Assembly (NCBI GenBank): GCA_019420545.1
Contig: JAHZGZ010000184.1
Location: 2,075-18,841 of the forward strand
Direction of reading: 5' to 3'
DNA length: 16,767 nt
Source: Bacteroidales bacterium
GTDB taxonomy: Bacteria; Bacteroidota; Bacteroidia; Bacteroidales; Muribaculaceae
Made by a program: the position numbers and the translations under genes. How positions within the stretch are numbered: position 1 is the first letter of the stretch; the number at the start of each line of letters is the position of its first letter. Of the stretch, positions 6,173 through 14,609 are shown one piece after another. The notes beneath the pieces were generated by a model, which had not been told where the DNA came from, made no database searches, and saw nothing but the letters and a program-made list of their open reading frames with translations.

Positions 6173-6643
6173 TCAGGATTCAGGGAAGGATGCGAGCATG
6201 CGCGCACGCGCCATGTCGCGGTGCTCATCGTCGGCATAGTTGGCAAACGGATGTATGGCGATGCCTCCACGCGGGGTGAATATACCCTTCACCTCCAGGT
6301 AGCGCGGATCCATAAGCGCCACCAGGTCCTTCATGATGATGTTCACGCAGTCCTCGTGGAAGTCGCCGTGGTTACGGAAGCTGAACAGATAGAGCTTGAG
6401 GCTCTTGCTCTCGACCATGCGCTCGCGCGGTATGTAGCTTATGATGATTTTTGCGAAATCGGGCTGCCCCGTCTTGGGGCATAGCGAGGTGAATTCCGGA
6501 CAGTGGAAAGTCACCAGATATTCATTGTCGGGGTGCTTGTTGGGAAAAGTCTCAAGCACTTCGGGGGCATATTTGTCGGGATAATGCGTGGATGTGTTGC
6601 CCAGAAGGCTCAGCCCGGGCATCTCGTTGTCTCGTCTTGACAT
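6173..6643 (-). CDS. queF: NADPH-dependent preQ0 reductase QueF
   Basis: QueF reduces 7-cyano-7-deazaguanine (preQ0) to preQ1, the base inserted into GUN-anticodon tRNAs on the way to queuosine. At 156 residues it is the short, single-domain YkvM type. Catalytic Cys55 is seen in FTSLCPKTGQPDFA with the acidic partner D62, the same numbering as the Bacillus subtilis enzyme, and the QueF signature ESKSLKLYLFSFRN, followed by HGDFHEDC, is at 78-99. The start is the ATG at 6641-6643. It lies 36 bases after the C69 dipeptidase and 8 bases before the AlbA_2 gene, so it is probably co-transcribed with both. No queC, queD or queE is in view, so preQ0 must be made by genes elsewhere or be taken up. 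Confidence 0.96.
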   Translation of the reverse strand: MSRRDNEMPGLSLLGNTSTHYPDKYAPEVLETFPNKHPDNEYLVTFHCPEFTSLCPKTGQPDFAKIIISYIPRERMVESKSLKLYLFSFRNHGDFHEDCVNIIMKDLVALMDPRYLEVKGIFTPRGGIAIHPFANYADDEHRDMARARMLASFPES

Positions 6644-6679
6644 GTTCGGTATGATTGTTTATATACTCGAATTTGCGAA

Positions 6680-8326
6680 TCAGGGATTAACCACTTTCAG
6701 GCGCTCGCCGGCATCCTTGGCCACGGCACGGTAGTAGTCGTCGCTGTAGCCGCCGAATACGGGCGATGCGCAATGTCCTTCGGGAGTGCGCGTGAACTTG
6801 CCGGGAGCGGTCTCCTTCTTGATGTTTCCGTCGAGATATTTCACAAACAGATAATCGCCCAGCTCCTTGAAGCGCTTTGTCGAGCGGTCGGCCCAGTCGC
6901 AGGAGAATTCGGTGAGCAGACGCTCCTGATCTTCGGGAGCAAGATGCATGGCACGGGCCTCGATGTCGGCCACTCCGAGCGCGATATTGTCCTCAAGATC
7001 GTTCTGCACGCGGCGTATGTCGGGAATCATCTGGCTATAGCGGTTATATGCCTGGTTGGCGACGTAGTTGTGCACCCAGAAAGCGGCATCCCAGCTCAGG
7101 GTAAGCATGTCGCCGTTGCCTGGAGCATAGCAGCGCGGAACACGCTGTAGCGAGCAGTACATCGGCACATAGACACATGTGTTGGTATCGTCGACACCGA
7201 ACCACAGCACGCCTTTCATAGCCTTGGGCATATCCTTGCGGAGCTGTGCCACGAAGCTGAATCCGGTCTGCTGAGTGGCGATGGCGCGCTCGTTGGTATA
7301 CTCCACGCTGTCGACCGTAAACGTCATCGGACGCCAGCGGTAAGGTACCTTGAAGGGACCGGCACCCACGTCCTGAGTCATATCGAAAGGAGTGTCCTCG
7401 AAATGATCGCGCATAGCCCACTGCATGTCGCGCACAGTCAGAGGCTTGGCAGGCTTCACCCACAGAGGCATCGGTTCACCCTTGGCCTCGTTGATCCACG
7501 GAAGCCAGCGGTCGATATCCTCATTGGAATGCTTTTTGAAGAACGACCACACGCGGGCGTCGCATCCGCGCAGAGCGCCGAAATCGGTGATGGCATACGC
7601 CTTTGAAAAGTCGAAATCCTTGTCTTTCCCGGAGAAATAACCCTGCGAGCGGGCGAAGTCGATAACATCGGGCGCGTAAAGTGTCTCGGGATCATTCAGA
7701 GGGAAAGTATGGATACGCGCATGGTTGGCATGACCGGAAATCATTCCGTCGGGGATACGGCGTGCAACCCACACCGCACCTTTGCTCTTGCCGCCTTTGC
7801 CTATCATCTCCATGATCCAGGCCTCGTTGCCGTCGGCGATGGAGAACGACTCGCCCTCGCTTGCATAGCCGTACTCGGCCACAAGATCGGTCATCGTCCT
7901 GATAGCCTCGCGGGCTGTCTTTGCACGTTCAAGGGTAATATATATCAGCGAGCCGTAGTCGATAATTCCGGTAGTGTCGACCAGCTCCTCACGACCGCCC
8001 CATGTACTCTCGCTGATAGCCAGACCATGCTCGTTCATATTGCCTACAGTGGCATAGGTATGTGCGGGCTGGGGAATGCTGCCGAGCAACCGGCCCGTAT
8101 CCCAGTCGCGCACCTCGCGCATGGAGCCGGGAGCATGATCGGCGGCAGGAGTGGAGTAAAGCTCTCCGTAGAGGGTATGTGAATCGGCGGCATAGGTAAT
8201 CATGGCGCTTCCGTCGGCAGTGGCGCCGGGCGCTGCGATCAGGCTTGTACAGGCCGATGCCGTAATGTGGCCCGCGGCAATGGCCGCAATGGCGATGGAT
8301 ATAGTCTTTAAATTCATAATCATCAT
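6680..8326 (-). CDS. C69 family dipeptidase (PepD-like), secreted
   Basis: Peptidase family C69, an N-terminal-nucleophile hydrolase that cleaves dipeptides. A signal-peptide-like segment (NLKTISIAIAAIAAGHITASA) ends just before Cys26 in ACTSLIAAPGATADGS, the catalytic cysteine exposed after processing. Further family features are VGNMNEHGLAISESTWGG and SFSIADGNEAWIMEMIG. The length of 548 residues is normal for the large Bacteroidota members. The protein is likely periplasmic or otherwise exported, where it could recycle peptides. Starts at 8326, 8323 or 8317 are all possible (MMIMNLK); the longest is given. It has its own promoter upstream (8364-8395) and is the first gene of the group dipeptidase, queF, AlbA_2 protein. 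Confidence 0.95.
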   Translation of the reverse strand: MMIMNLKTISIAIAAIAAGHITASACTSLIAAPGATADGSAMITYAADSHTLYGELYSTPAADHAPGSMREVRDWDTGRLLGSIPQPAHTYATVGNMNEHGLAISESTWGGREELVDTTGIIDYGSLIYITLERAKTAREAIRTMTDLVAEYGYASEGESFSIADGNEAWIMEMIGKGGKSKGAVWVARRIPDGMISGHANHARIHTFPLNDPETLYAPDVIDFARSQGYFSGKDKDFDFSKAYAITDFGALRGCDARVWSFFKKHSNEDIDRWLPWINEAKGEPMPLWVKPAKPLTVRDMQWAMRDHFEDTPFDMTQDVGAGPFKVPYRWRPMTFTVDSVEYTNERAIATQQTGFSFVAQLRKDMPKAMKGVLWFGVDDTNTCVYVPMYCSLQRVPRCYAPGNGDMLTLSWDAAFWVHNYVANQAYNRYSQMIPDIRRVQNDLEDNIALGVADIEARAMHLAPEDQERLLTEFSCDWADRSTKRFKELGDYLFVKYLDGNIKKETAPGKFTRTPEGHCASPVFGGYSDDYYRAVAKDAGERLKVVNP

Positions 8327-8338
8327 TATAATAACATG

Positions 8339-8361
8339 GTCGCCGGAGTATTTTCGGCGAC
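8339..8361 (-). promoter_or_regulatory. Perfect dyad in the dipeptidase leader
   Basis: GTCGCCG (8361-8355 on the minus strand) and CGGCGAC (8345-8339) form a 7 bp perfect inverted repeat with a nine-base spacer, spanning the predicted transcription start and ending 12 bases before the first ATG. It may be a 5' hairpin in the mRNA or a dimer operator. No T run follows, so it is not a terminator. Confidence 0.45.
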
Positions 8362-8363
8362 TA

Positions 8364-8395
8364 CAAATTTACGCAAAAAGAGGGATTCAGGCAAC
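8364..8395 (-). promoter_or_regulatory. Predicted promoter of the dipeptidase-queF-AlbA_2 unit
   Basis: On the minus strand GTTG (8395-8392), 20 bases, then TAAATTTG (8371-8364), a perfect -7 box with one mismatch in the -33 box. It overlaps the stop codon of the upstream glycosyltransferase, so the dipeptidase group can be transcribed independently of it. Confidence 0.6.
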
Positions 8396-9498
8396 TATGC
8401 CTCCCCGGCGGGACGGCCATAGACGGCCGCTACCTGACGCGCGATGGTGTCCCAGTCATATTTGCCGAGATCGTAGTCGACACGTGCACCCCCGTTAGCT
8501 ATTTTCGAGCGTAGCCTGTCGGCAAGCAACGAAATGTCACCTACAGGAAAATAGTCGGTCTCCGGAAGTCCCACCTCGGCATTGGCGGGGATGTCGCTCA
8601 CCACTACCGGAAGGCGGTACGACATAGCCTCAAGCAGCGCGATCGGGAGTCCTTCGTGCGACGAGGGGAGACAGAAACATGCGGCATTGGAAAGCAACGC
8701 ATGCAGGCGGCGTCCGCGCACAAACCCCGTAAGCACGGCGCCATGATCGCGGGCAAGCCGCTTTAACGAACGCGAATAGTCATCCTCGAAGTCGGCGTCG
8801 CCGGCGAGCACCAGTTTATAGCCCTTTGCGGCAAGCCCTGCTCTGTCAAATGCCTCGACAAGATGATGCAGATTCTTCTCGGGCACGAAACGGCTCATCC
8901 CGAGCACGTAGCGCTGCGGATCGATGCCGAGCGAGGCGAAATAGGCGTCGTCAGTACATATTTCCGGAGCCGGCACGCCGTTGTATATCAGATGCACACG
9001 GCGCGTGCGTCCGTAGCGCGTGGCTATATTGCGGCGTATTACGTCGCTTATCACAATCACATCGTCGGAGAATCGGCTTCCGAGGCTTTCGCCAAGTTTG
9101 ATTATCATGCGCGCGGCGCGTCCCCATTTGGCGCGCTCATAGTCGGGACCGTGGTTGGTTGTCACTACGCGCAGCCCGAGCAAACGGGCCAGCGGCACGG
9201 CGAGCGAAGGCCCCACGGCATGAATATGCACCACATCCGCTCCGGCACGACGTGCGGCGACCACAGCCCTGACGGTATGGATTATCGCTTCAAAGGCTTT
9301 CTTGCGCGGAGTGGCCACATCCAGCAGCTTCACGCCCTGCCACTCTCGGCGAGGATCGTCGGCGACATATGAGTCGCGACGCACCACGGTAATATCGTAA
9401 CCCATGGCAGCAAGGCGTGGATACAGGTTCTCGCAATGGGTTTCGACTCCGCCCATCACACCCGGAATGCCTCGTGTGCCGGTTACGAATATTTTCAT
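8395..9498 (-). CDS. GT4 family glycosyltransferase
   Basis: A GT-B fold, retaining glycosyltransferase of 367 residues. The N-terminus MKIFVTGTRGIPGVMGGVET matches the DUF1972/rhamnosyltransferase-like subgroup. The C-terminal nucleotide-sugar half has GMSRFVPEKNLHHLVEAF, then the EX7E motif in EGLPIALLEAMS, then PVVVSDIPANAEV. It transfers a sugar from an activated donor to a cell-envelope or exopolysaccharide acceptor; donor and acceptor cannot be read from sequence. There is no membrane segment, so it acts on the cytoplasmic side. The start ATG is 25 bases after the radical SAM stop codon, so they likely form an operon. Confidence 0.93.
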   Translation of the reverse strand: MKIFVTGTRGIPGVMGGVETHCENLYPRLAAMGYDITVVRRDSYVADDPRREWQGVKLLDVATPRKKAFEAIIHTVRAVVAARRAGADVVHIHAVGPSLAVPLARLLGLRVVTTNHGPDYERAKWGRAARMIIKLGESLGSRFSDDVIVISDVIRRNIATRYGRTRRVHLIYNGVPAPEICTDDAYFASLGIDPQRYVLGMSRFVPEKNLHHLVEAFDRAGLAAKGYKLVLAGDADFEDDYSRSLKRLARDHGAVLTGFVRGRRLHALLSNAACFCLPSSHEGLPIALLEAMSYRLPVVVSDIPANAEVGLPETDYFPVGDISLLADRLRSKIANGGARVDYDLGKYDWDTIARQVAAVYGRPAGEA

Positions 9499-9523
9499 GG
9501 TGATATTCTATTTAAGCAGGAAT

Positions 9524-10597
9524 TCAGAATTTCTCGCGAAGATCGCCCTGCGCGGGATCCTGGCCGACATCGTGCCACGTCTTGTCGAGACACGGTTTGA
9601 GGCCACGCATCGAGCGAAGCTTGTTTTTAATGGCCCAGCGCATAGGATGCTTCACATATTTGTGCATTACTGGCGACGCAGTACCTACCATCCAGCAGTT
9701 TTTGGGACAACGCGCCACACATTTGCGCACTTCGGCCGCCTGCGGAGAGCGCCACAGCTCCATGAAGTCGGGTGTGGTATGTATATTGCCCATCGATTTC
9801 TTCCAATACTTCGACTCCAGGCCGTTGCAAGGGTATACTTCGCCCCACGGGTCAATGAAGAAGTTGGCCGAACCGGCCTCGCAGGGGAGCATACGGCGCC
9901 CCCCCTCGATATAATTGATGAGGCCCATGTTGAACCACGCACGGAACCACGATTTCGGATGATTCTCCTGCAACTGCCACTCGATGAGCTGCTCGAAGTT
10001 GCGGCATACCTCATCTTTATTGGTGATCACATTGTCATCCTTATGGAAATAGTAGGAATTATGGAACGCGGCAGTGGCAAACTCCATACCGAGCGAACGG
10101 CTGAGTTGGTAGAGCGACAGCATGTCGGCCGAGTTGTTGTTGCTTACGGTACAGCCGAATCCTATATCCTTCAGGCCCATCTGCTTGAGGGTAAGAAGCG
10201 TGCGCAACCCCTTGTCGAAGCCGCCGGCATGTCCGCGCAGCTCGTCGTTCTTGCAGCTCAGCCCCTCGATCGAGATACGGATACCGATATTCGGGAAGCG
10301 GCGTGCAAGCGCCACCACCCGATCCTCAAACCATCCGCTCGTGGAGATCACAATCCGCTTGGTATGGCGGTAACATTCCTCGACGATCTCGGCCAGATCT
10401 TCGCGGATGAAAGGCTCTCCGCCTGTAAGATTGATGAATTTCAGGTCGGGCAGACAACGCAGATCGGCGGCCTTTATCTCCTCGCGCTTGTCGGTAGGGT
10501 TCTGCCATATGTTGCACATCTTGCAGCGCATCGGACAGCGGTAGGTGAGGATAATGCTCGCGTCGGTCGGCATCGGTACTTGGTAGTTATCTGACAT
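9524..10597 (-). CDS. Radical SAM/SPASM domain protein
   Basis: A protein of 357 residues that should bind a [4Fe-4S] cluster and S-adenosylmethionine. The CX3CX2C motif is YRCPMRCKMCNIW with C21, C25 and C28. INLTGGEPFIRED is the GGE SAM-binding motif. The C-terminal part has SPASM-type cysteines: LPCEAGSANFFIDPWGEVYPC and later KCVARCPKNCW, which would hold a further cluster. The start is ATG 10597 (MSDNYQVPM); an in-frame ATG at 10624 would add nine residues, and longer reading frames to 10936 look non-coding. Neighbouring a glycosyltransferase, it may modify an envelope component or peptide, but the substrate is unknown. No small peptide gene with a maturase leader is seen next to it. Confidence 0.92.
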   Translation of the reverse strand: MSDNYQVPMPTDASIILTYRCPMRCKMCNIWQNPTDKREEIKAADLRCLPDLKFINLTGGEPFIREDLAEIVEECYRHTKRIVISTSGWFEDRVVALARRFPNIGIRISIEGLSCKNDELRGHAGGFDKGLRTLLTLKQMGLKDIGFGCTVSNNNSADMLSLYQLSRSLGMEFATAAFHNSYYFHKDDNVITNKDEVCRNFEQLIEWQLQENHPKSWFRAWFNMGLINYIEGGRRMLPCEAGSANFFIDPWGEVYPCNGLESKYWKKSMGNIHTTPDFMELWRSPQAAEVRKCVARCPKNCWMVGTASPVMHKYVKHPMRWAIKNKLRSMRGLKPCLDKTWHDVGQDPAQGDLREKF

Positions 10598-10999
10598 GAT
10601 GGATTTTGCTGATAATTTGGTCATGACCTGTCCGCCGGCGTGGATGCGATCCAAACGGCAATTGCATCCATCTCTCCTGCGAACCCATAAGTAATATATA
10701 AACCCACGCCCTCCCGTTTTTATTGTGTGAATAATGAAAATCCCGCACAAAGCAGCACACGAAGGGCACAAAGAAAAACGGGGTGTGCGGATTTTAACAA
10801 AAAAATCGTTGGAGGAGGTTAGCATATTGAAATGGTTGCGCATCTTGGATACACAAAAAATTAATCTCACATTACCAAAACAGGATAATATCGCAAGATA
10901 AAACCCGCGCACAGGCTCCCGAGCGGAAGTAGCCATCGAGCCGACGCACCGGAATACAGAAACTATATACCAATCTATTAACTCTTTACTAAATCTATT
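10598..10999. other. Divergent intergenic region before susC
   Basis: About 400 bases between the radical SAM gene and susC without a supported gene. It contains an inverted repeat TGGATGC/GCATCCA (10641-10647 and 10674-10680), probably in the radical SAM leader, and a second one at 10743-10790. I found no clean TTTG-N20-TAnnTTTG promoter for susC, which would suit control by another sigma factor or an activator. Confidence 0.5.
10743..10790. repeat. Inverted repeat enclosing GCACAAAG-type repeat
   Basis: CCGCACA (10743-10749) pairs with TGTGCGG (10784-10790); with one bulged C the pairing extends to ATCC/GGAT. T-rich sequence (ATTTT) follows the stem on both strands, so it could act as a weak bidirectional terminator between the divergent units. 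The 34-base loop has repeated CACAAAG-like words similar to 2436 and 2718-2753. Confidence 0.5.
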
Positions 11000-13900
11000 A
11001 TGCCATCACATTTCCACATGAAAAGTATTTCACGACGGATGCTTTGGGTGATGCTACTTTGCGCCATGACAGGGTTAGGGCTACGCGCCCAGACGCCCGC
11101 AGTGAGCATCGACGCAAAAGACATTACTGTAAAAGAACTTCTCAAGCAGCTTGAAGCCCAAAGTAAATTTACCTTTGCCTATGCAACTTCACAGATACCA
11201 CTCGACAAGAAAGTATCGGTAACGGCAACCGACAAGCCGGTAGGCGAAGTACTTGCCGAAGTCATCCCCGGTGTTGTAGCCAAGGTGCAGGACAACAAGA
11301 TTCTCCTCACCGTTCCCCAGAAAAAGGATACCAAAAAGAACGGATCAAAAAACGCAGTCACCGGCACCGTCACTGACGAGAACGGCGAGCCGGTAATCGG
11401 AGCCACCGTAATGCTTAAAAACAGCAAAAACGGTGTTGTGACCAACATCGACGGACAGTTTACCATCAATGTCAACGGCGACAAACCGGTGCTGAAAGTA
11501 AGTTACATAGGCTATACACCGAAAGAGGTGAAAGTAACTCCAGGCGTTCCGGTCAATATCGTGCTCAAAGGCTCGGGAGTGAATCTCGACGAAGTAGTGG
11601 TGACCGCTCTCGGCATCACGCGCGAGCAGAAGTCGCTCGGCTATGCCGTATCCAAGGTCGGTACCGAGGAGCTGAACAGCAGCGTCAGCGGCAACTGGCT
11701 CAACAACCTCAACGGCAAGGTAGCCGGTCTGAGCACCACAGGAGGCGCGTCAGGCCCCACAGGCTCGATGCGCGTGGTACTGCGCGGCGACCAGTCGCTC
11801 AACTACGGCTCCAATGAGGCTCTGTTTGTAGTCGACGGTGTACCCATCTCGTCGGGCGACGTAGGCACCGGCGGTGGCGGCATGAGCAACACCGATGCCA
11901 CAGTCGACTTCGGCAACGGTGCATCGGAGATCAACCCCGAGGATGTAGAGTCGGTATCCGTGCTCAAAGGGCCGGCTGCGACAGCCCTCTATGGCTCGCG
12001 CGCAGCCAACGGCGCTATCGTCATCACCACCAAGAGCGGCCGCGACACCAAAGGCGTGGGTGTAACCATCAACTCATCGGTAACGTTCGAGAAGGCCATG
12101 CGTTTCCCGAAATTCCAGAAGGTCTACGGCCCTGGCAACGACAACGGCTACAAGCCTTTCGCAGCCTGGAATTTCAGCAAGACAGATGCTCCCGAAGGCT
12201 TCGAGGGCGGACGTAACGCCTCACGTTACTCCTACGGCGAGGCATTCGGTTCCGACAAACTGCGCAACCAGTTCAACTCCTACAACTGGGTGACCGGCGA
12301 ATACACCCTCACCCCCTTCGAATACGCCGACGACTGGTACTCGGGAATCTACGAGACGGGCGCGACCTACAAGAATAATTTTACCATCACCTCCAACAAC
12401 GGCAAGGGCACCTCGGCCCGACTCTCCATAACCGACACGCGCAACTCATGGATCATGCCCAACACAGGATATCAGAACCAGACGGTATCGGCCTCGTTCT
12501 CCACGAAGATGAACAAGTGGGTTAAATTCAACGCCAAGGTCAACTACCTCCACAAGACCAGCGACAACACCCCCGTAACCGGCTACTCCACCTCATCGCC
12601 CACATATTATATAGTATGGGGTCTGACCTCCAACTCCATGAAGCTCTACAAGGACGAATACTTCAGCGGACGCGTCAATGCAGCCAACTACGGAGGCGGC
12701 TGTAAAGACGGTCTGGGAATGGTAAACTCTCTGGGCAACTCACAGCCGGGCAACCCCTACCATCAGCTCTATGAGGCCACCAACGCCATCAACAAGAGCC
12801 GCGTGTACGGCACCATGACCCTCTCCATCTCATTCCCGGTAAAGGGGCTTACACTCGACCTTCGCGGAGGCACCGACATCTCCACCGATTTCCGCCAGCA
12901 GCAGAAGCCGTTCTATTCTCCGGGCTATAAATCAGGATTCTACCGCGAGCAGAACAACCGCGACGAAGAGACCAACATCGACTTCCTCCTCAAATACGTC
13001 AACAACAAGATGATCGGCAAGCGCCTCGGCTTCAATGCCGCGTTCGGCGGCAACAACATGAGCCGCCGCGTGTTCCGCTCGCAGATCACCCTCGACAAAC
13101 TCGGCGAGCCGGGCGTATACAATGCCTCCAACACACCCACAGGCGAGACATCGCGCCCCTATCAGTGGCGCAGCAAGAAGGTTGTAAACTCCTTCTACGG
13201 CTTCGTATCGGCATCGTGGGACGACACCTACTTCCTCGACCTCACGGCCCGCAATGACTGGTCGTCGACACTTGGCCGCGGCAACTGGTCGTTCTTCTAC
13301 CCGAGCGTAAGCGCCAGCGTGCTCCTCGACAAGGTGTTCCGCATGGAGGAGACCGTACCCCAGATCAACATGCTCAAGATACGCGCATCATGGGCCAACG
13401 TGGGCAACGACACATCGCCCTACGCACTTACCGACGCCTACTCGGCATCGACTACCTATCCCGGCGGCTACACCTACCCCACCAACTGCTCCAACTACTA
13501 CATCAAGCCCGAAAACGTAGAGAGCTGGGAGGCCGGTATCGAAACCATGTTCTTCATGAACCGCCTGGGCTTCGACATCGCATTCTACAACTCCTCGACC
13601 ACCAATCAGATCGTCGACGCCGTGACCGACCTCATGACCGGCGCATCAAGCAAGAAGATCAACGCCGGCGAGATCCGCAACCGCGGTATCGAGATCGCCC
13701 TCCATGCCGTGCCTGTGCGCACACGCAACTTCACATGGAGCATCGACGTGAACTGGAGCCGCAACTGGAACAAGCTCGTAAGCCTTGAGGACGGATGGGA
13801 TCCGCGCACACCCTACGAGCAGACCAAGAACCTCATCGGCAACTACGGACGCATACTCTCATACATCGGCGAGGAGATGAACATAATCTACGGCCGCGGC

Positions 13901-14590
13901 TACCAGCGCGCTCCCGAGGGCGCGACATATGTCGACGCCAACGGCAACACCGTAAGCTGCGCGGGCATGAAGATCATCACCGAGAGCAACGGTTATCCCG
14001 TGCTCACCACCGACAACGTGCGCCTCGGCAAGGTCAACCCCACATGGCGCGGCGGCCTAAGCACATCGCTGCGCTACCGCGACTTCACCCTCGGCCTCAA
14101 CTTCACCGCCCAGATGGGTGGCCACGCCTATTCATTCACCAACGCCATCCTCGCCTATCAGGGCAAGCTCGAGAACTCACTCCCCGGGCGTTATGACGGA
14201 CTCGTGGTAGAGGGTGTCAACGTGAGCACCGACGCCAACGGCAACACCGTATACAAACTCAACCGCACACCCACCGAGCAGGTCAACAAGTACTACACCA
14301 CTTATTTCGCACGCGACAATGCCGAGGAAAACGTATTCAAGACCGACTTCCTCAAGCTGAAGGAGGCACGTCTCGACTACACCCTTCCGCGCAAGGTATG
14401 CCGCAAGCTCAAGGTACTGCAGGGAGCATCGATCGGCGCATATGCCACCAATATATTCTGCATAAGCGACTTCCCGCAGTTCGACCCCGAGGCGGGCAAC
14501 ATAGTGGGTACCAACATCTACAGCGGCATCGAAATCGGTGCTCTCCCGATGACACGCACCTACGGCTTCAATCTCAAACTATCATTCTAA
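11000..14590 (+). CDS. SusC/RagA-type TonB-dependent outer membrane transporter with STN domain
   Basis: The 1196-residue barrel imports glycan oligomers across the outer membrane with its SusD lid, powered by TonB-ExbBD. Order: signal peptide to about residue 31 (RRMLWVMLLCAMTGLGLRA), STN domain about 34-107 (SIDAKDITVKELLKQLEAQS), carboxypeptidase-regulatory-like domain about 119-192 (VTGTVTDENGEPVIGATV), a TonB-box-like LDEVVVTALG at 196-205, plug to about 346 (VLKGPAATALYGSRAANGAI), then the beta-barrel ending in aromatic F. The ATG at 11018 (MKSISRR) is an equally good start. STN-bearing SusC proteins are often controlled by an anti-sigma/ECF sigma pair; none is in view. susD follows 19 bases later. 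The glycan substrate is unknown. Confidence 0.96.
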   Translation: MPSHFHMKSISRRMLWVMLLCAMTGLGLRAQTPAVSIDAKDITVKELLKQLEAQSKFTFAYATSQIPLDKKVSVTATDKPVGEVLAEVIPGVVAKVQDNKILLTVPQKKDTKKNGSKNAVTGTVTDENGEPVIGATVMLKNSKNGVVTNIDGQFTINVNGDKPVLKVSYIGYTPKEVKVTPGVPVNIVLKGSGVNLDEVVVTALGITREQKSLGYAVSKVGTEELNSSVSGNWLNNLNGKVAGLSTTGGASGPTGSMRVVLRGDQSLNYGSNEALFVVDGVPISSGDVGTGGGGMSNTDATVDFGNGASEINPEDVESVSVLKGPAATALYGSRAANGAIVITTKSGRDTKGVGVTINSSVTFEKAMRFPKFQKVYGPGNDNGYKPFAAWNFSKTDAPEGFEGGRNASRYSYGEAFGSDKLRNQFNSYNWVTGEYTLTPFEYADDWYSGIYETGATYKNNFTITSNNGKGTSARLSITDTRNSWIMPNTGYQNQTVSASFSTKMNKWVKFNAKVNYLHKTSDNTPVTGYSTSSPTYYIVWGLTSNSMKLYKDEYFSGRVNAANYGGGCKDGLGMVNSLGNSQPGNPYHQLYEATNAINKSRVYGTMTLSISFPVKGLTLDLRGGTDISTDFRQQQKPFYSPGYKSGFYREQNNRDEETNIDFLLKYVNNKMIGKRLGFNAAFGGNNMSRRVFRSQITLDKLGEPGVYNASNTPTGETSRPYQWRSKKVVNSFYGFVSASWDDTYFLDLTARNDWSSTLGRGNWSFFYPSVSASVLLDKVFRMEETVPQINMLKIRASWANVGNDTSPYALTDAYSASTTYPGGYTYPTNCSNYYIKPENVESWEAGIETMFFMNRLGFDIAFYNSSTTNQIVDAVTDLMTGASSKKINAGEIRNRGIEIALHAVPVRTRNFTWSIDVNWSRNWNKLVSLEDGWDPRTPYEQTKNLIGNYGRILSYIGEEMNIIYGRGYQRAPEGATYVDANGNTVSCAGMKIITESNGYPVLTTDNVRLGKVNPTWRGGLSTSLRYRDFTLGLNFTAQMGGHAYSFTNAILAYQGKLENSLPGRYDGLVVEGVNVSTDANGNTVYKLNRTPTEQVNKYYTTYFARDNAEENVFKTDFLKLKEARLDYTLPRKVCRKLKVLQGASIGAYATNIFCISDFPQFDPEAGNIVGTNIYSGIEIGALPMTRTYGFNLKLSF

Positions 14591-14609
14591 CCATCCGCAC
14601 TCTACCGAC

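Noticed and set aside
2775..6239. Long plus-strand ORFs (246, 241 and 289 codons) opposite the AlbA_2 gene
   Set aside because: They are antisense open frames caused by the GC-rich codon use of the real gene; no conserved motifs.
9404..10594. Plus-strand ORF of 396 codons opposite the radical SAM gene
   Set aside because: The minus strand carries complete radical SAM and SPASM motifs, and the antisense frame has none.
10598..10936. Extension of the radical SAM protein to 470 residues
   Set aside because: The added N-terminal stretch is of intergenic character with repeats and hairpins and does not resemble radical SAM proteins, which here begin shortly before the CX3CX2C motif.
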